Source: Shewanella woodyi ATCC 51908
GTDB lineage: Bacteria > Pseudomonadota > Gammaproteobacteria > Enterobacterales > Shewanellaceae
Direction: 5' to 3'
Assembly: GCF_000019525.1 (NCBI RefSeq)
Contig: NC_010506.1
Span: 3,162,001-3,226,000 of the forward strand
Length of the DNA stretch: 64,000 nt
Of the stretch, positions 19,341 through 28,435 are shown piece by piece. The notes under the pieces are model-generated. The model saw nothing but the letters and a program-made list of their open reading frames with translations. It searched no databases and was not told the origin of the DNA. A program made the position numbers and the translations under genes. Position 1 is the stretch's first letter. Every line of letters starts with the position of its first letter.

Positions 19341-20012
19341 TTTCAACTCTTTCATTTTTATCAAATAGATCTTATTGTTAAAATTACAATATCAAATATT
19401 GTAAATAAGAAAATAAATAGAGTAGCTTAAACTTCAGCAAAGCTATTAACCTACTTTAATAATTTAAAGTTATGAGTGCCAACGAGAGTAATTTTTTGGC
19501 CAAAACCCCACCTAACATGAGTTAAACCTAACTAACCAAATCATAAGATACAAGGTTTCTTATTCAGTACAACATACTGATATCATGTAATAACAATGAG
19601 TTACAACAGCATGAATCTGTATTTACCTATTTAATCAAATATTTGTAATTTTTAATTTAAATTTAAAATATCATTTAAGAAAGTAGTTATTTAACAGGAT
19701 TCTCAATGGGGACTGTATTTATAAAGACAATATAAGAACTATTTCAAACTTGCGTTTACAATGAACTTTAACACATATCAACTTTATAATACGCCATACG
19801 TTTACATCTTACAATTCAGAAAGAAATAATAATTATTATGCATCATCCATTAATAAACAATGATGACTATAATAGATAGTATAAAGTTAACATTGAAAAG
19901 GCTTCCTAAATATTTATACTTTAAAAAGCCCTTTAGAAAAAATTTCTAATAAAGAAAACTAATCACACTTAGCGACTCATTTTCCACTCCTAATGGTAAG
20001 AGGTAAATCGAT
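19341..20012. other. AT-rich intergenic stretch, no gene seen
   Basis: About 670 bases of strongly AT-rich DNA between the DUF4397 and amidotransferase genes. I find no convincing reading frame, RNA gene or perfect hairpin. An imperfect AAGGCTT...AAAGCC pairing near 19895-19935 could be part of a weak transcript end. It should contain the DUF4397 promoter. Confidence 0.5.
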
Positions 20013-20783
20013 TTAAACCTTCTCTCCCTTACAGAAAAGCTCCCAATCGCCAGCACCCAATATATTCCACTCTTCATTATTGGTTAACGGTCGTGTTGCA
20101 ATCACAGTGACGATATCATTTGGCGTGGTCTCTTTTTTAAAATCGATAACCACATCAGTATCGATAAGTTTTGCCTGACCAAACGGTGCCTTTCTGGTGA
20201 TATAACAGAGGTTATTGCTGCAATAACTCATCAGGTGGTCGCCGTCACTTAAGATCATATTGAACACACCAAGGGCTCGGATCTCGTCCGCTAAACCTGC
20301 AATAAAAGTAAATACGGGTTTAAGCTCTTTAGGCTCCTGTTCACCAAACTTCTTTACGACCTCCTCTAAAATCCAACAAAATGCCTGCTCGCTATCGGTA
20401 TCTCCCACTGGTTGAAAACGAGACACGATGAATTTATCTTCATAGTCAGAAAGCTGCCCATTGTGAGCATAGGTCCAGTAGCGCCCCCAAAGCTCACGGG
20501 TAAAAGGATGGGTGTTCTCTAGAGAAACACAACCTCGATTGGCTTGTCTAATATGACTCACAACCACTTCACTTTTAATCGGGTAGGATTGGATCAACTT
20601 TGCAATATGAGATTCGCTACTAGGACAGGCGTCTTTAAACGTTCGACTACCTTTACCTTCATAGAAAGTGATCCCCCAACCATCAACATGGGGCCCTGTG
20701 ACACCGCCTCTTTGCGCTAAGCCGGTAAAACTGAATACAATATCTGTCGGCACATTTGCGCTCATTGCCAGTAGTTCACACAT
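20013..20783 (-). CDS. Class II glutamine amidotransferase (YafJ-like)
   Basis: 256 residues beginning Met-Cys-Glu-Leu-Leu. The Cys directly after the initiator Met is the N-terminal nucleophile of class II (Ntn) amidotransferases, which fixes the start at ATG 20783 rather than the TTG one codon upstream. 'DGWGITFYEG', 'VSHIRQANRG', 'THPFTRELWG' and 'YAHNGQL' form the glutamine site. No synthase domain is attached, so the acceptor is unknown; YafJ-like enzymes are stand-alone. It is transcribed divergently from fadE. Confidence 0.88.
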   Translation of the reverse strand: MCELLAMSANVPTDIVFSFTGLAQRGGVTGPHVDGWGITFYEGKGSRTFKDACPSSESHIAKLIQSYPIKSEVVVSHIRQANRGCVSLENTHPFTRELWGRYWTYAHNGQLSDYEDKFIVSRFQPVGDTDSEQAFCWILEEVVKKFGEQEPKELKPVFTFIAGLADEIRALGVFNMILSDGDHLMSYCSNNLCYITRKAPFGQAKLIDTDVVIDFKKETTPNDIVTVIATRPLTNNEEWNILGAGDWELFCKGEKV

Positions 20784-20929
20784 CAAATTAACCTATTTTA
20801 TTTTTACTTCCTTTTTGTATTCTAACTATTTGAAGCAGAAAGTGGAATCTTGTACAAAAACAAAATATTTAAACGTTTGTTTTAAATAATGCTTGTATTA
20901 AATAACACATAGGTTTAAATTTTATGCGA

Positions 20930-20946
20930 CACAGGTCTGACCACAA
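20930..20946. promoter_or_regulatory. FadR-like operator upstream of fadE
   Basis: CACAGGTCTGACCACAA matches 12 of 16 defined positions of the FadR consensus AACTGGTCNGACCAGTT, including the GGTCnGACC core. It lies 79 bases before the fadE start, between divergent genes. FadR repression of fad genes is well known; binding here is inferred. Confidence 0.6.
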
Positions 20947-20953
20947 CCTATAA

Positions 20954-20971
20954 TTGTGATATCGATCAATA
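20954..20971. promoter_or_regulatory. CRP-like site upstream of fadE
   Basis: TTGTGATATCGATCAATA: one perfect CRP half (TGTGA) and a good second half (TCAAT for TCACA) with the correct 6-base spacer. It lies just downstream of the FadR-like site. FNR could also recognise GTGAT-N4-ATCAA (9 of 10 positions). Which regulator binds cannot be decided from sequence. Confidence 0.45.
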
Positions 20972-21024
20972 TAAATAATTGGCTAACAGCCAATCGATAG
21001 GCCGCCTTATTAAGGAGAATAACA

Positions 21025-23472
21025 GTGACTACCCTACTTTGGACTCTTGCGATGCTTTTTGTGTTAGGTGCTTTAACCTACCTCAGAGTATCTCTGCTTA
21101 CATCTAGTTTCATCGCCGCAATCGTCCTGACGATCGGAACAGCAGCTGAAGCTGTTAGTCCCTTAACTTGGATTATCTTTTTAGTTATCGCGTTGCCACT
21201 TAACATCAGCTCATTTCGTAAAAACTTCCTCACTAAGCCGATGCTCAAGATGTATCGTGGCATCATGCCTGAGATGTCATCGACCGAAAAGGAAGCCATC
21301 GAAGCGGGGACAACTTGGTGGGATGCCGACATTTTTGCAGGCAAACCTGACTGGCAAAAGCTGCATAACTATCCAGCAGCGCGCTTAACAGCTGAAGAGC
21401 AAGCATTCCTTGACGGACCAGTCGAAGAGGTCTGTAAGATGCTTAATCAACATCAAGTATCCCATGAACTGGGAGATCTACCGCAGGAGATCTGGCAGTA
21501 TCTAAAAGATCACGGCTTCTTTGCCATGATCATTAAAAAGAAATATGGCGGACTTGAATATTCAGCCTATGCTCAATCTCGCGTATTACAGAAGCTTGCG
21601 GGCGTTAGCAGCGAGCTTGCATCAACTGTCGGTGTTCCTAACTCTTTAGGCCCTGGAGAGCTACTGCAACATTACGGTACTCCAGCCCAACAAGACCACT
21701 ATCTCCCTAGACTAGCAAAAGGTTTAGAGGTTCCCTGTTTTGCACTCACAAGCCCAGAAGCGGGCTCAGATGCAGGCGCTATTCCTGACTTTGGTATCGT
21801 GTGTAAAGGCCAGTGGGAAGGCGAAGAGGTGCTAGGGATGAAACTGACCTGGAACAAGCGTTATATCACGCTTGCGCCTGTTGCAACAGTGCTTGGCCTT
21901 GCATTCAAGCTACAAGATCCCGATAAGCTGTTGGGTGATAAAGAGGAGCTGGGGATCACCTGTGCCCTAATACCAACTGATATTGATGGGGTTGAAACCG
22001 GTCGTCGTCACTTCCCTCTTAACTGTATGTTCCAAAATGGCCCCACACGAGGCAATGAGGTATTCGTACCGCTAAGCTTTATCATAGGTGGACCAGAAAT
22101 GGCTGGCCAAGGCTGGCGTATGCTGGTTGAGTGTTTATCTGTTGGACGCGGCATCACCTTACCGTCAAACTCTGCAGGTGGAATTAAAACAGCCGCAGTG
22201 GCTACCGGCGCTTACGCACGTATTCGTCGTCAATTTAAGCTCCCTATCGGCAAGCTTGAAGGCATCGAAGAGCCTATGGCAAGAATTGGTGGTAATGCTT
22301 ACCTAATGGAAGCGGTCACCAGTTTAACGACCACGGGTATCGATCTGGGTGAAAAACCTTCAGTTATCTCAGCTATCGTTAAATTCCATCTTACCGACAG
22401 AATGCAAAAATGTGTTATCGATGCCATGGACATCCACGGCGGCAAAGGCGTTTGTCTTGGCCCGAATAACTACTTAGGTAGAGGCTATCAGGCTGCACCT
22501 ATTGCTATTACAGTTGAAGGCGCGAATATTCTGACCCGCTCGATGATCATCTATGGCCAAGGTGCTATCCGCTGTCATCCATATGTACTTGCAGAGATGG
22601 AATCAGCATTCGATACTGATGCAGAGAAAGGATTAAACGATTTTGATGCTGCGATATTCGGTCATATTGGATTCACCGCCAGTAACCTAGTGCGCAGCTT
22701 CTGGTTAGGGCTTACCTCTAGCCGTTTCTCTAACGCCCCATACTCAGATAAAACAAAGCGTTATTATCAACACATGAATCGCTTTAGTGCCAATCTAGCA
22801 CTGCTATCAGACTTAGCAATGGCGACTCTGGGTGGAGATCTCAAACGAAAAGAGCGTATCTCGGCTCGATTAGGTGATCTACTAAGTCAGCTATACCTCT
22901 CATCTGCCACGCTAAAACGTTATCAAGATGAAGGCCGTCAAACAGAGGATCTTGCTCTAGTACAATGGGCTGTTGAAGATTCATTGTACAAGTTACAAGA
23001 CTCGTTAGATGACTTACTCGATAACTTCCCTATGGGCTTAGGCCGCGTGCTTCGCGTTATTATGTTCCCGTTTGGTCGCCCTCTTAAGCGTCCAAGTGAC
23101 ATACTAGATCATAAAGTGGCTAAGATAATGCAAACTCCTTGTGCTAGCCGAGACCGACTAGCAAAAGGTCAGTTCTTAACCGCATGTGAAAACAACCCTG
23201 TCGGTATTCAAGAGCAAACCTTTAAAGACATTATTGCTTGTGAGCCTCTACACGATAAAGTGTGTAAAGCAGCGGGCAAACGCCTTCCCTTTATCTGGTT
23301 AGATAAAGTAGCAGCAGAAGGTAAGGCGCTTGGGATTTTAAGTGAAGATGAGATAAGCTTACTTGAACGTACAGAGATTGGGCGCATGAAATCAATTAAC
23401 GTTGATGATTTTGACCCTGATGAACTTAAAGCCATGGTTGTCGCAAAAACTAAGCATGAACAAGCAGCGTAA
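21025..23472 (+). CDS. fadE: Acyl-CoA dehydrogenase FadE
   Basis: Catalyses the first step of fatty-acid beta-oxidation. 815 residues, the same size as E. coli FadE and larger than ordinary acyl-CoA dehydrogenases. Two or three hydrophobic segments occupy residues 1-60 (membrane association), then the catalytic core with '[18 protein letters not shown]' (FAD/substrate loop) and '[20 protein letters not shown]'. The start is GTG 21025 after AAGGAG at good spacing. FadR- and CRP-like sites lie upstream and a strong terminator follows, so it is a single-gene unit. Confidence 0.95.
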   Translation: MTTLLWTLAMLFVLGALTYLRVSLLTSSFIAAIVLTIGTAAEAVSPLTWIIFLVIALPLNISSFRKNFLTKPMLKMYRGIMPEMSSTEKEAIEAGTTWWDADIFAGKPDWQKLHNYPAARLTAEEQAFLDGPVEEVCKMLNQHQVSHELGDLPQEIWQYLKDHGFFAMIIKKKYGGLEYSAYAQSRVLQKLAGVSSELASTVGVPNSLGPGELLQHYGTPAQQDHYLPRLAKGLEVPCFALTSPEAGSDAGAIPDFGIVCKGQWEGEEVLGMKLTWNKRYITLAPVATVLGLAFKLQDPDKLLGDKEELGITCALIPTDIDGVETGRRHFPLNCMFQNGPTRGNEVFVPLSFIIGGPEMAGQGWRMLVECLSVGRGITLPSNSAGGIKTAAVATGAYARIRRQFKLPIGKLEGIEEPMARIGGNAYLMEAVTSLTTTGIDLGEKPSVISAIVKFHLTDRMQKCVIDAMDIHGGKGVCLGPNNYLGRGYQAAPIAITVEGANILTRSMIIYGQGAIRCHPYVLAEMESAFDTDAEKGLNDFDAAIFGHIGFTASNLVRSFWLGLTSSRFSNAPYSDKTKRYYQHMNRFSANLALLSDLAMATLGGDLKRKERISARLGDLLSQLYLSSATLKRYQDEGRQTEDLALVQWAVEDSLYKLQDSLDDLLDNFPMGLGRVLRVIMFPFGRPLKRPSDILDHKVAKIMQTPCASRDRLAKGQFLTACENNPVGIQEQTFKDIIACEPLHDKVCKAAGKRLPFIWLDKVAAEGKALGILSEDEISLLERTEIGRMKSINVDDFDPDELKAMVVAKTKHEQAA

Positions 23473-23489
23473 CGTTTTAAGTTGTTAAT

Positions 23490-23518
23490 AAAAAAGGAGG
23501 CTAACGCCTCCTTTTTTA
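23490..23518. terminator. Rho-independent terminator after fadE
   Basis: AAAAAAGGAGGC-TAAC-GCCTCCTTTTTT: a perfect stem with T-runs on both strands, between convergent fadE and the antiporter gene. Confidence 0.95.
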
Positions 23519-23530
23519 TACTTGTTACTT

Positions 23531-25444
23531 CTACGTCTCTTTACTTATCATCTTCGACTCTTCAGACTCACTCTGCTCAGAATCTTCATTAGCTAAAGTT
23601 GCCTGCTCAGCAACAAGAGTGCGCTCTTTCTCTATCTTCTCATCTTGTGCCTTCGCTAACTCTTGGGACTCTACAGGAAGTAAACTAATCAGCTCTATAC
23701 CACTGTTAAGTTCACTATCAGAGGCTGTAAATATCTTAACCTTGCCCTCTTCAAGATAGATCAAAGGCATCGCGCACTCACCATATCTCTCTCTAAAGTC
23801 TTTAAAGCTAAAGTTCTCAGTGATGTTCGTGCTCTTTATCAAAGCCCCCTTCGCCATTAAACTTGCAAGCTTTGCGTAAGTCACCGACTCACCAAATAAG
23901 CAAAGGCTCTTCTGGTAAGACTCAGATAACCGATGGCGAGCACTGGCCTCTTCATTGTGTGTCAAACCATAGACTTTATTGCTACCAAAAAGATCTTGAT
24001 AGTGAAAACTCACCAGTGGGTTAAGTTGACGGTAGGGGGAGATCACCAGTAATCGACCTATTCCCTTCATATCGAGAAAGTTAGCCGCATGTTCTGAGGT
24101 TGGGTTACCAAAATAGACTGGCAAATTGTCCATTCTTGCCAAACGAATATTATCCCAGTTGTTATCTGCCAAAGTCACAGTAACATTTTTAGACTTAAGC
24201 ACTTTCGCCAGCTCACGTGAGAAGCTCGCTGCGCCAAAGATCAATAAACCTTGAGCCTTACCAGCATTAACCTCTAGAAAACGCGCCCAAGGACCAGCAG
24301 TTAAGCTCTGAATTACCACAGTGCCTATAATGATGAGAAACACTAAAGGGACAATTAATCCAGCACCTTCAACACCTAAGCTTTCAAGCTTAATAGCAAA
24401 TAAAGATGAAACCGCCGCCGCAACAATTCCTCGAGGCGCCATCCAACTTAAAAACCACTTATCAGCACGGCTTAGTGAGGTTCTCATTCCGCAACACCAG
24501 ACACTCAGAGGTCTAGCGATGAACATCACAACCCCTAACACTGCAATGCCCTCCCAACCTAAGCTCAGCAATGCATCAGAATCAAGTCGGGCCGCTAACA
24601 GAATGAATAGAGCTGAGATCAGCAACACCGTGAGGGTTTCCTTAAACTCGATGATATCCGAGATATCCACATCACGCATATTAGCCAAAAATATCCCCAT
24701 CACAGTCACCGTTAACAGACCTGACTCCTCCTGGGCTAAATTTGACGCAACAAAAACCCCTAACATGATGGTTAACACAGCGGTATTTTTAAGATAGTGA
24801 GGCAGTAGGTTATTTCTGAGAATATAGCCAACAAAGAAGCCACTGGCAGCACCAACACCCAATCCAACACCCAACATATAACCAAGCGCGTGCAGCACAT
24901 GTGCCGTAGGATCCGCTACCACCGCAATATATTCAAACACAAGTACGGCTAACAGCGCACCGATAGGATCTATAACTATCCCCTCCCACCTAAGAATGCT
25001 GGCCAGTTCAGATTTTGGCTTAATGCTGCGCAACATAGGAACGATAACAGTTGGCCCCGTCACCACCACCAAAGCACCGAATAGCATCGCCATTTCCCAG
25101 CTAAATCCAAGTAGAAGATGGGTGGCAACACCGATACATGCCCAAGTGATCAAGGTTCCGATGGAGACAAGATTAGTCACCATACGACCATGATCTTTTA
25201 TCTCTTTAAAATTAAGCGTTAATGCTCCCTCAAATAGAATCACCGCCACACCTAATGAGATTATAGGAAACAGAAGATCCCCGAATATCTCATCGGGTTT
25301 AAGAAAGCCAAAACCGGGTCCAATAATGAGACCACATAGCAAAAGAGGAAGAATTGCAGGGAGTCTTAATTTCCAACCAATCCATTGACACAGCAAAGAT
25401 AAAACGCCCAATAAACCTAGCATCGCAGTGATCTGCTCAACCAT
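23531..25444 (-). CDS. NhaP-type (CPA1) Na+/H+ antiporter with C-terminal TrkA-N-like domain
   Basis: About 637 residues. The N-terminal ~400 residues hold 11-13 membrane helices of the cation:proton antiporter-1 family ('LPAILPLLLCGLIIGPG', 'AVILFEGALTLNFKEI', 'GPTVIVPMLRSI', 'GIVIDPIGALLAVLVFEY'); the Asp in 'EGIVIDPIGA' is in the conserved ion-binding helix. Residues about 405-520 form a Rossmann TrkA-N-like domain ('GLLIFGAASFSRELAKVLKS'), a possible nucleotide sensor. The tail is Glu/Lys-rich and cytoplasmic. ATG 25444 has AAGGA upstream and is preferred to a longer frame from 25468. Ion preference (Na+ or K+) is not visible. Confidence 0.88.
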   Translation of the reverse strand: MVEQITAMLGLLGVLSLLCQWIGWKLRLPAILPLLLCGLIIGPGFGFLKPDEIFGDLLFPIISLGVAVILFEGALTLNFKEIKDHGRMVTNLVSIGTLITWACIGVATHLLLGFSWEMAMLFGALVVVTGPTVIVPMLRSIKPKSELASILRWEGIVIDPIGALLAVLVFEYIAVVADPTAHVLHALGYMLGVGLGVGAASGFFVGYILRNNLLPHYLKNTAVLTIMLGVFVASNLAQEESGLLTVTVMGIFLANMRDVDISDIIEFKETLTVLLISALFILLAARLDSDALLSLGWEGIAVLGVVMFIARPLSVWCCGMRTSLSRADKWFLSWMAPRGIVAAAVSSLFAIKLESLGVEGAGLIVPLVFLIIIGTVVIQSLTAGPWARFLEVNAGKAQGLLIFGAASFSRELAKVLKSKNVTVTLADNNWDNIRLARMDNLPVYFGNPTSEHAANFLDMKGIGRLLVISPYRQLNPLVSFHYQDLFGSNKVYGLTHNEEASARHRLSESYQKSLCLFGESVTYAKLASLMAKGALIKSTNITENFSFKDFRERYGECAMPLIYLEEGKVKIFTASDSELNSGIELISLLPVESQELAKAQDEKIEKERTLVAEQATLANEDSEQSESEESKMISKET

Positions 25445-25658
25445 AAAATTGTCCTTAATATTTCTCAATGTCTAACTGCAGTTTTGAGTATATGCCACTA
25501 TGGCGTATTCCGTAGTTCGCATCACCTCAAGCATTTGATGACAAATAATGACATACTTAGCATATTAATCTAATTAAAAGCATATATTAACTCAAAGATA
25601 CTGAGAAATATGGCTTTTCCACAAATTAAAAGCTAAAAATATTATGACTTACTAAGAC

Positions 25659-25690
25659 AAAAAAGCCCTCATCTTTCGACAAGGGCTTCA
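25659..25690 (-). terminator. Rho-independent terminator, distal end of tRNA region
   Basis: On the minus strand AAGCCCTTGTCGAAAGATGAGGGCTTTTTT is a 7-bp stem with a good T-run. It is the second terminator after the tRNA-Asp cluster and upstream of the antiporter gene; it may end a short transcript of its own. Confidence 0.85.
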
Positions 25691-25735
25691 TTGTGTTCGC
25701 TTAACGCGAGTGGGGATTTGAGTTGTCATAATAAA

Positions 25736-25764
25736 GTCCTAAATGTGTAAACACATTTCAGGAC
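25736..25764. repeat. 13-bp inverted repeat
   Basis: GTCCTAAATGTGT-AA-ACACATTTCAGGAC, perfect except for one bulged C. It lies between the two terminators downstream of the tRNA-Asp genes. It could be a hairpin in RNA or a protein-binding palindrome in DNA. Confidence 0.85.
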
Positions 25765-25778
25765 AAGACACAGAAACG

Positions 25779-25809
25779 AAAAAAGCCTCTACATTGCTGT
25801 AGAGGCTTT
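25779..25809 (-). terminator. Rho-independent terminator directly after the tRNA-Asp cluster
   Basis: On the minus strand AAAGCCTCTACAGCAATGTAGAGGCTTTTTT is a strong stem followed by a T-run, 11 bases after the last tRNA-Asp. It should end the tRNA transcript. Confidence 0.92.
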
Positions 25810-25820
25810 CATCTTTATGC

Positions 25821-25897
25821 TGGCGGAGCGGACGGGACTCGAACCCGCGACCCCCGGCGTGACAGGCCGGTATTCTAACCAACTGAACTACCGCTCC
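25821..25897 (-). tRNA. tRNA-Asp (GTC)
   Basis: A 77-base cloverleaf with acceptor GGAGCGG/CCGCTCC, D-arm sequence AGTTCAGTTGGTT, anticodon loop CTGTCAC (anticodon GTC) on stem CCGGC/GCCGG, T-loop TTCGAGT, discriminator G, and an encoded CCA. It is identical to the copy at 26072-26148. Confidence 0.97.
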
Positions 25898-25916
25898 AAA
25901 ATCTTCTGTTTTTATC

Positions 25917-26002
25917 TCTAGTAACGGGACTCGAACCCGCGACCAAGGGCATGACAGGCCGCCCTTCTTTGCAAATAGCCCTAACCAACTGACTACGGCT
26001 CC
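25917..26002 (-). pseudogene. Degenerate tRNA-Asp copy
   Basis: Clearly related to the flanking tRNA-Asp genes: GGAGCCGTAGT, CAGTTGGTTAG, GGCCTGTCA and GTCGCGGGTTCGAGTCCCGT are recognisable. It has lost a T in the D-arm, gained about 15 bases (a TTTGCAAA palindrome and GAAGGGC) between the D-loop and anticodon arm, and lost the 3' acceptor strand: TACTAGA stands where CGGCTCC is needed. There is no CCA. The anticodon arm is rebuilt as a 6-bp stem AAGGGC/GCCCTT with a 10-base loop still containing GTC. It cannot fold as a normal tRNA; a regulatory or spacer role is possible but unsupported. Confidence 0.85.
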
Positions 26003-26071
26003 TAAACTTATCGCTTTACAGCTGTTTAATGGTTATGTCACTAACAATTAAACTAAATTTAGTAACTTGAT

Positions 26072-26148
26072 TGGCGGAGCGGACGGGACTCGAACCCGCG
26101 ACCCCCGGCGTGACAGGCCGGTATTCTAACCAACTGAACTACCGCTCC
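26072..26148 (-). tRNA. tRNA-Asp (GTC)
   Basis: A 77-base cloverleaf identical over its full length to the copy at 25821-25897, including encoded CCA. It is the promoter-proximal member of the cluster, with a strong sigma-70 promoter just upstream. Confidence 0.97.
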
Positions 26149-26165
26149 ACATCAAGTTGCGAAGA

Positions 26166-26194
26166 ATCATACGGATGAGAGCAGCTCCCGTCAA
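26166..26194 (-). promoter_or_regulatory. Strong sigma-70 promoter of the tRNA-Asp cluster
   Basis: On the minus strand TTGACG, a 17-base spacer, then TATGAT: both hexamers are 5 of 6 to consensus at optimal spacing. Transcription would start about ten bases before the mature tRNA 5' end. Confidence 0.85.
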
Positions 26195-26225
26195 CAGAAA
26201 TTTTTCGCCTTATTACTGTTCAGTC

Positions 26226-26261
26226 AAAAAAGCAGCAACCGGAAGGAAATTGCTGCTTTTA
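26226..26261 (-). terminator. Rho-independent terminator of the dnaQ operon
   Basis: On the minus strand AAAAGCAGCAA...TTGCTGCTTTTTT is a 9-bp stem with a T-run, about 50 bases after the stop of the TIGR03503-type gene. It also separates that transcript from the tRNA promoter. Confidence 0.9.
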
Positions 26262-26312
26262 TTCATGAAAAATCAACCTGTGCTGACTAAGCCACTAGAA
26301 GATGACAGTCCG

Positions 26313-27629
26313 TTAATTAGGCGGATCTTCTGGCATTGTCAGATCTATCTCATCTAAAGCAGTACTGACATCTTGCTCCTTCTCTTTCTCTTGGTCTAAA
26401 CGAAGCTGAGTCGCAGCAAGTGCCTCTTTTAAGTTTCGGCGTTTGCGCCAGATTAACAGAGCTAAACTGCCAAAGATTAACAAACAGACATTGACGGTAA
26501 TGATCCAGAATATCGCTTGATCTTTTGCCTTCTCCTCCTCAATAGCTGCTTTTTTCGCAGCCACTGCAGCCAACTCTTCAGCTGTAGGAGGTGGCTTAGG
26601 CGGCTCTATCAAATTAAAAAAGCGCTCAGGTAAAGCAAGCACAACCTCCCTCCCCGATACCGTTGTACTCACTGCGCTGCCTTTAATCCGGTAACTACCA
26701 TAATCAGTCACTTCCGGTAGGATAAGCTCAGTTTCACTTTCGGTAAGCCCATTGATAATCAGTGGTAACTGCAGACCAGCTGGCCCAACTAACTCAAGAT
26801 CGAGATGAGTTTCACTGAGTTGAAGTTGCTCAGAGTCAGCCTCAATAAGTAACTTCCAACGCTCTTTTAAAGGTTCGGCAGGTTCAATAACTTCTATATC
26901 GACAGGAGATGGAGATAGTTCAAACTCATAGCTCGCCTCTCGACTAAACACATTATTCTTGGCTATCACCTCTAAATAATAACTTCCCCAAGGTTGATTA
27001 AAGGTGATGTCTCCAGTAAAAGTACCGTCATCTGGACGTTCATCCAGATCTTCACCATTATCTTTATATGAGCCAACAACTCGGGTACCCGCAGCAAAAT
27101 TCTCTTCACCTGCCTGCTGAGCACTGCTAAACCTAACGGTCCAGTTAACCAAATAGTCTAAACCTGGCATCCTAAGCATTTTACTGTCAGCAAGAAGGTG
27201 TGAAGTAACCTTTAGACGCTCCCCTTGAAAAAGAGGCTGTGGAAACTCCTCTACCCAGATATTTAACTCTGAGACTTTCTTAATACTTGAACCTTTGACC
27301 ACACGTCCAATTAACTGCCAAGGACCTGGAAGAGGGTTTTTAATGGTGATAATGTCACCGCTTAGCCCCTCTGCCCACTGTACATTTTCAGGGTGACGTT
27401 CGGCGTACCACTTACTGCCATCGGGCAAGACGATGACAACAGGGCCGCTACCAAACTGGCGTTGTACAATTAATGTCATGCTGTCGACCATATGATCGAT
27501 ACGAAAGCGATTTCTTAATTCACTTGCACGCTCAGAAGGCACTATATCAGCCGATACAATAGCGCTAGATTGTAAGCAAACGACAGCAATTAACCCGAGT
27601 ATAAGCTCCCGGAATCTTAGAAATGTCAT
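26313..27629 (-). CDS. TIGR03503-like membrane-anchored protein
   Basis: About 438 residues with a signal peptide ('LILGLIAVVCLQSSAIVSA'), a periplasmic beta-rich body and one C-terminal TM helix ('IFWIITVNVCLLIFGSLALL', then 'IWRKRR') followed by a charged cytoplasmic tail. This layout and 'VVIVLPDGSKWY' near the N terminus fit the conserved hypothetical family TIGR03503 of Vibrio and Shewanella; I assign it from memory of the family. Ig-like or Macroglobulin-type strands are likely ('DDGTFTGDITFNQPWGSYYL'). ATG 27629 is chosen as it gives a proper signal peptide 11 bases after the dnaQ stop, so the two are co-transcribed. Function unknown. Confidence 0.7.
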   Translation of the reverse strand: MTFLRFRELILGLIAVVCLQSSAIVSADIVPSERASELRNRFRIDHMVDSMTLIVQRQFGSGPVVIVLPDGSKWYAERHPENVQWAEGLSGDIITIKNPLPGPWQLIGRVVKGSSIKKVSELNIWVEEFPQPLFQGERLKVTSHLLADSKMLRMPGLDYLVNWTVRFSSAQQAGEENFAAGTRVVGSYKDNGEDLDERPDDGTFTGDITFNQPWGSYYLEVIAKNNVFSREASYEFELSPSPVDIEVIEPAEPLKERWKLLIEADSEQLQLSETHLDLELVGPAGLQLPLIINGLTESETELILPEVTDYGSYRIKGSAVSTTVSGREVVLALPERFFNLIEPPKPPPTAEELAAVAAKKAAIEEEKAKDQAIFWIITVNVCLLIFGSLALLIWRKRRNLKEALAATQLRLDQEKEKEQDVSTALDEIDLTMPEDPPN

Positions 27630-27639
27630 AAAGTGACGT

Positions 27640-28368
27640 CTATCCTCGCCAAATACATTGTCCTGATTTTGCAACCAAATTTAATCTTTCTTCATGCATA
27701 GCTAATTCATCGGCCGTAGCCGTGATCACTTTAAGTTTATTACGACTTTGACTTAAACGCCTGATCCCACCACTTTCACTCCCCTCTTTCTCACTTGAAA
27801 GATTAAACTTGGTTTGCCCACCTGTCATCATCAGGTAAACGTCAGCTAATATCTCCGCATCGAGTAAAGCGCCGTGAAGATCACGACGTGAATTGTCAAT
27901 GCCATAACGCTTACACAGAGCATCTAGGTTATTTTTCTGACCGGGATGCAGAAACTTAGCGATCTCCAGGGTATCCAGAATGGGGCAGATGTCGGCAGTC
28001 TTAGGCCCAACAGGTTGAAGAAGAGAGAACTCATGATCCATAAAGCTAACATCGAAGTTAGCGTTATGAGCCACAATCTCTGCACCATCAATAAATTCGA
28101 TAAAACTTTGGGCTACCTCGGCGAACTTTGGCTTATGGGCAACAAATTCGTTGGTAATACCGTGGACCTCTATCGCTTCTTCATCAATGATCTGCTGAGG
28201 GTTAATATATTCATGATAATGACGCCCAGTAAGGCGTCGATTAATCACCTCGACACAACCAATCTCAATGATGCGGTGTCCCAAAAAGATGGCACCGGCT
28301 CCTTGGTTCATACCTGTGGTTTCGGTATCGAGAATGATCTGGCGTTTTGAACTTGATACGATATTCAT
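27640..28368 (-). CDS. dnaQ: DNA polymerase III epsilon subunit (3'-5' proofreading exonuclease)
   Basis: Proofreading exonuclease of the replicative polymerase. 242 residues, E. coli-like. ExoI 'LDTETTGMNQ' supplies the Asp/Glu metal ligands, ExoII 'VAHNANFDVSFM' the second Asp, and ExoIII epsilon 'LHGALLDAEILADVY' the His and last Asp. The C-terminal segment after residue ~185 is the alpha-binding tail. It is arranged head-to-head with rnhA, 67 bases apart, the classical arrangement where both are driven from the shared gap. Confidence 0.96.
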   Translation of the reverse strand: MNIVSSSKRQIILDTETTGMNQGAGAIFLGHRIIEIGCVEVINRRLTGRHYHEYINPQQIIDEEAIEVHGITNEFVAHKPKFAEVAQSFIEFIDGAEIVAHNANFDVSFMDHEFSLLQPVGPKTADICPILDTLEIAKFLHPGQKNNLDALCKRYGIDNSRRDLHGALLDAEILADVYLMMTGGQTKFNLSSEKEGSESGGIRRLSQSRNKLKVITATADELAMHEERLNLVAKSGQCIWRG

Positions 28369-28435
28369 AAGATTAATAGCACTTCATATGTTTTTGGGTA
28401 TACTCGCCCAATGATTTGACTATGGTAACAACTTG

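Larger units (their letters stand above)
25659..25764 (-). ncRNA. Possible small structured RNA between two terminators
   Basis: Read on the minus strand: a long hairpin (25736-25764, 13 bp with one bulge, GTCCT/AGGAC then AAATGTGT/ACACATTT), a small hairpin (25697-25709, TCGC/GCGA), and a terminator hairpin with T-run (25659-25690). Such an order suits a short non-coding RNA. I see no clear promoter just upstream, so it might arise by read-through or processing of the tRNA transcript, or simply be tandem terminators. Confidence 0.25.

Noticed and set aside
24321..24797. 158-residue plus-strand frame in the antiporter gene
   Set aside because: A long antisense shadow of a hydrophobic coding region; no recognisable domain or start signal.
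25821..26148. tRNA cluster as phage or island attachment site
   Set aside because: No integrase or repeated tRNA 3' end near; the middle copy has an intact T-arm but no island on either side.
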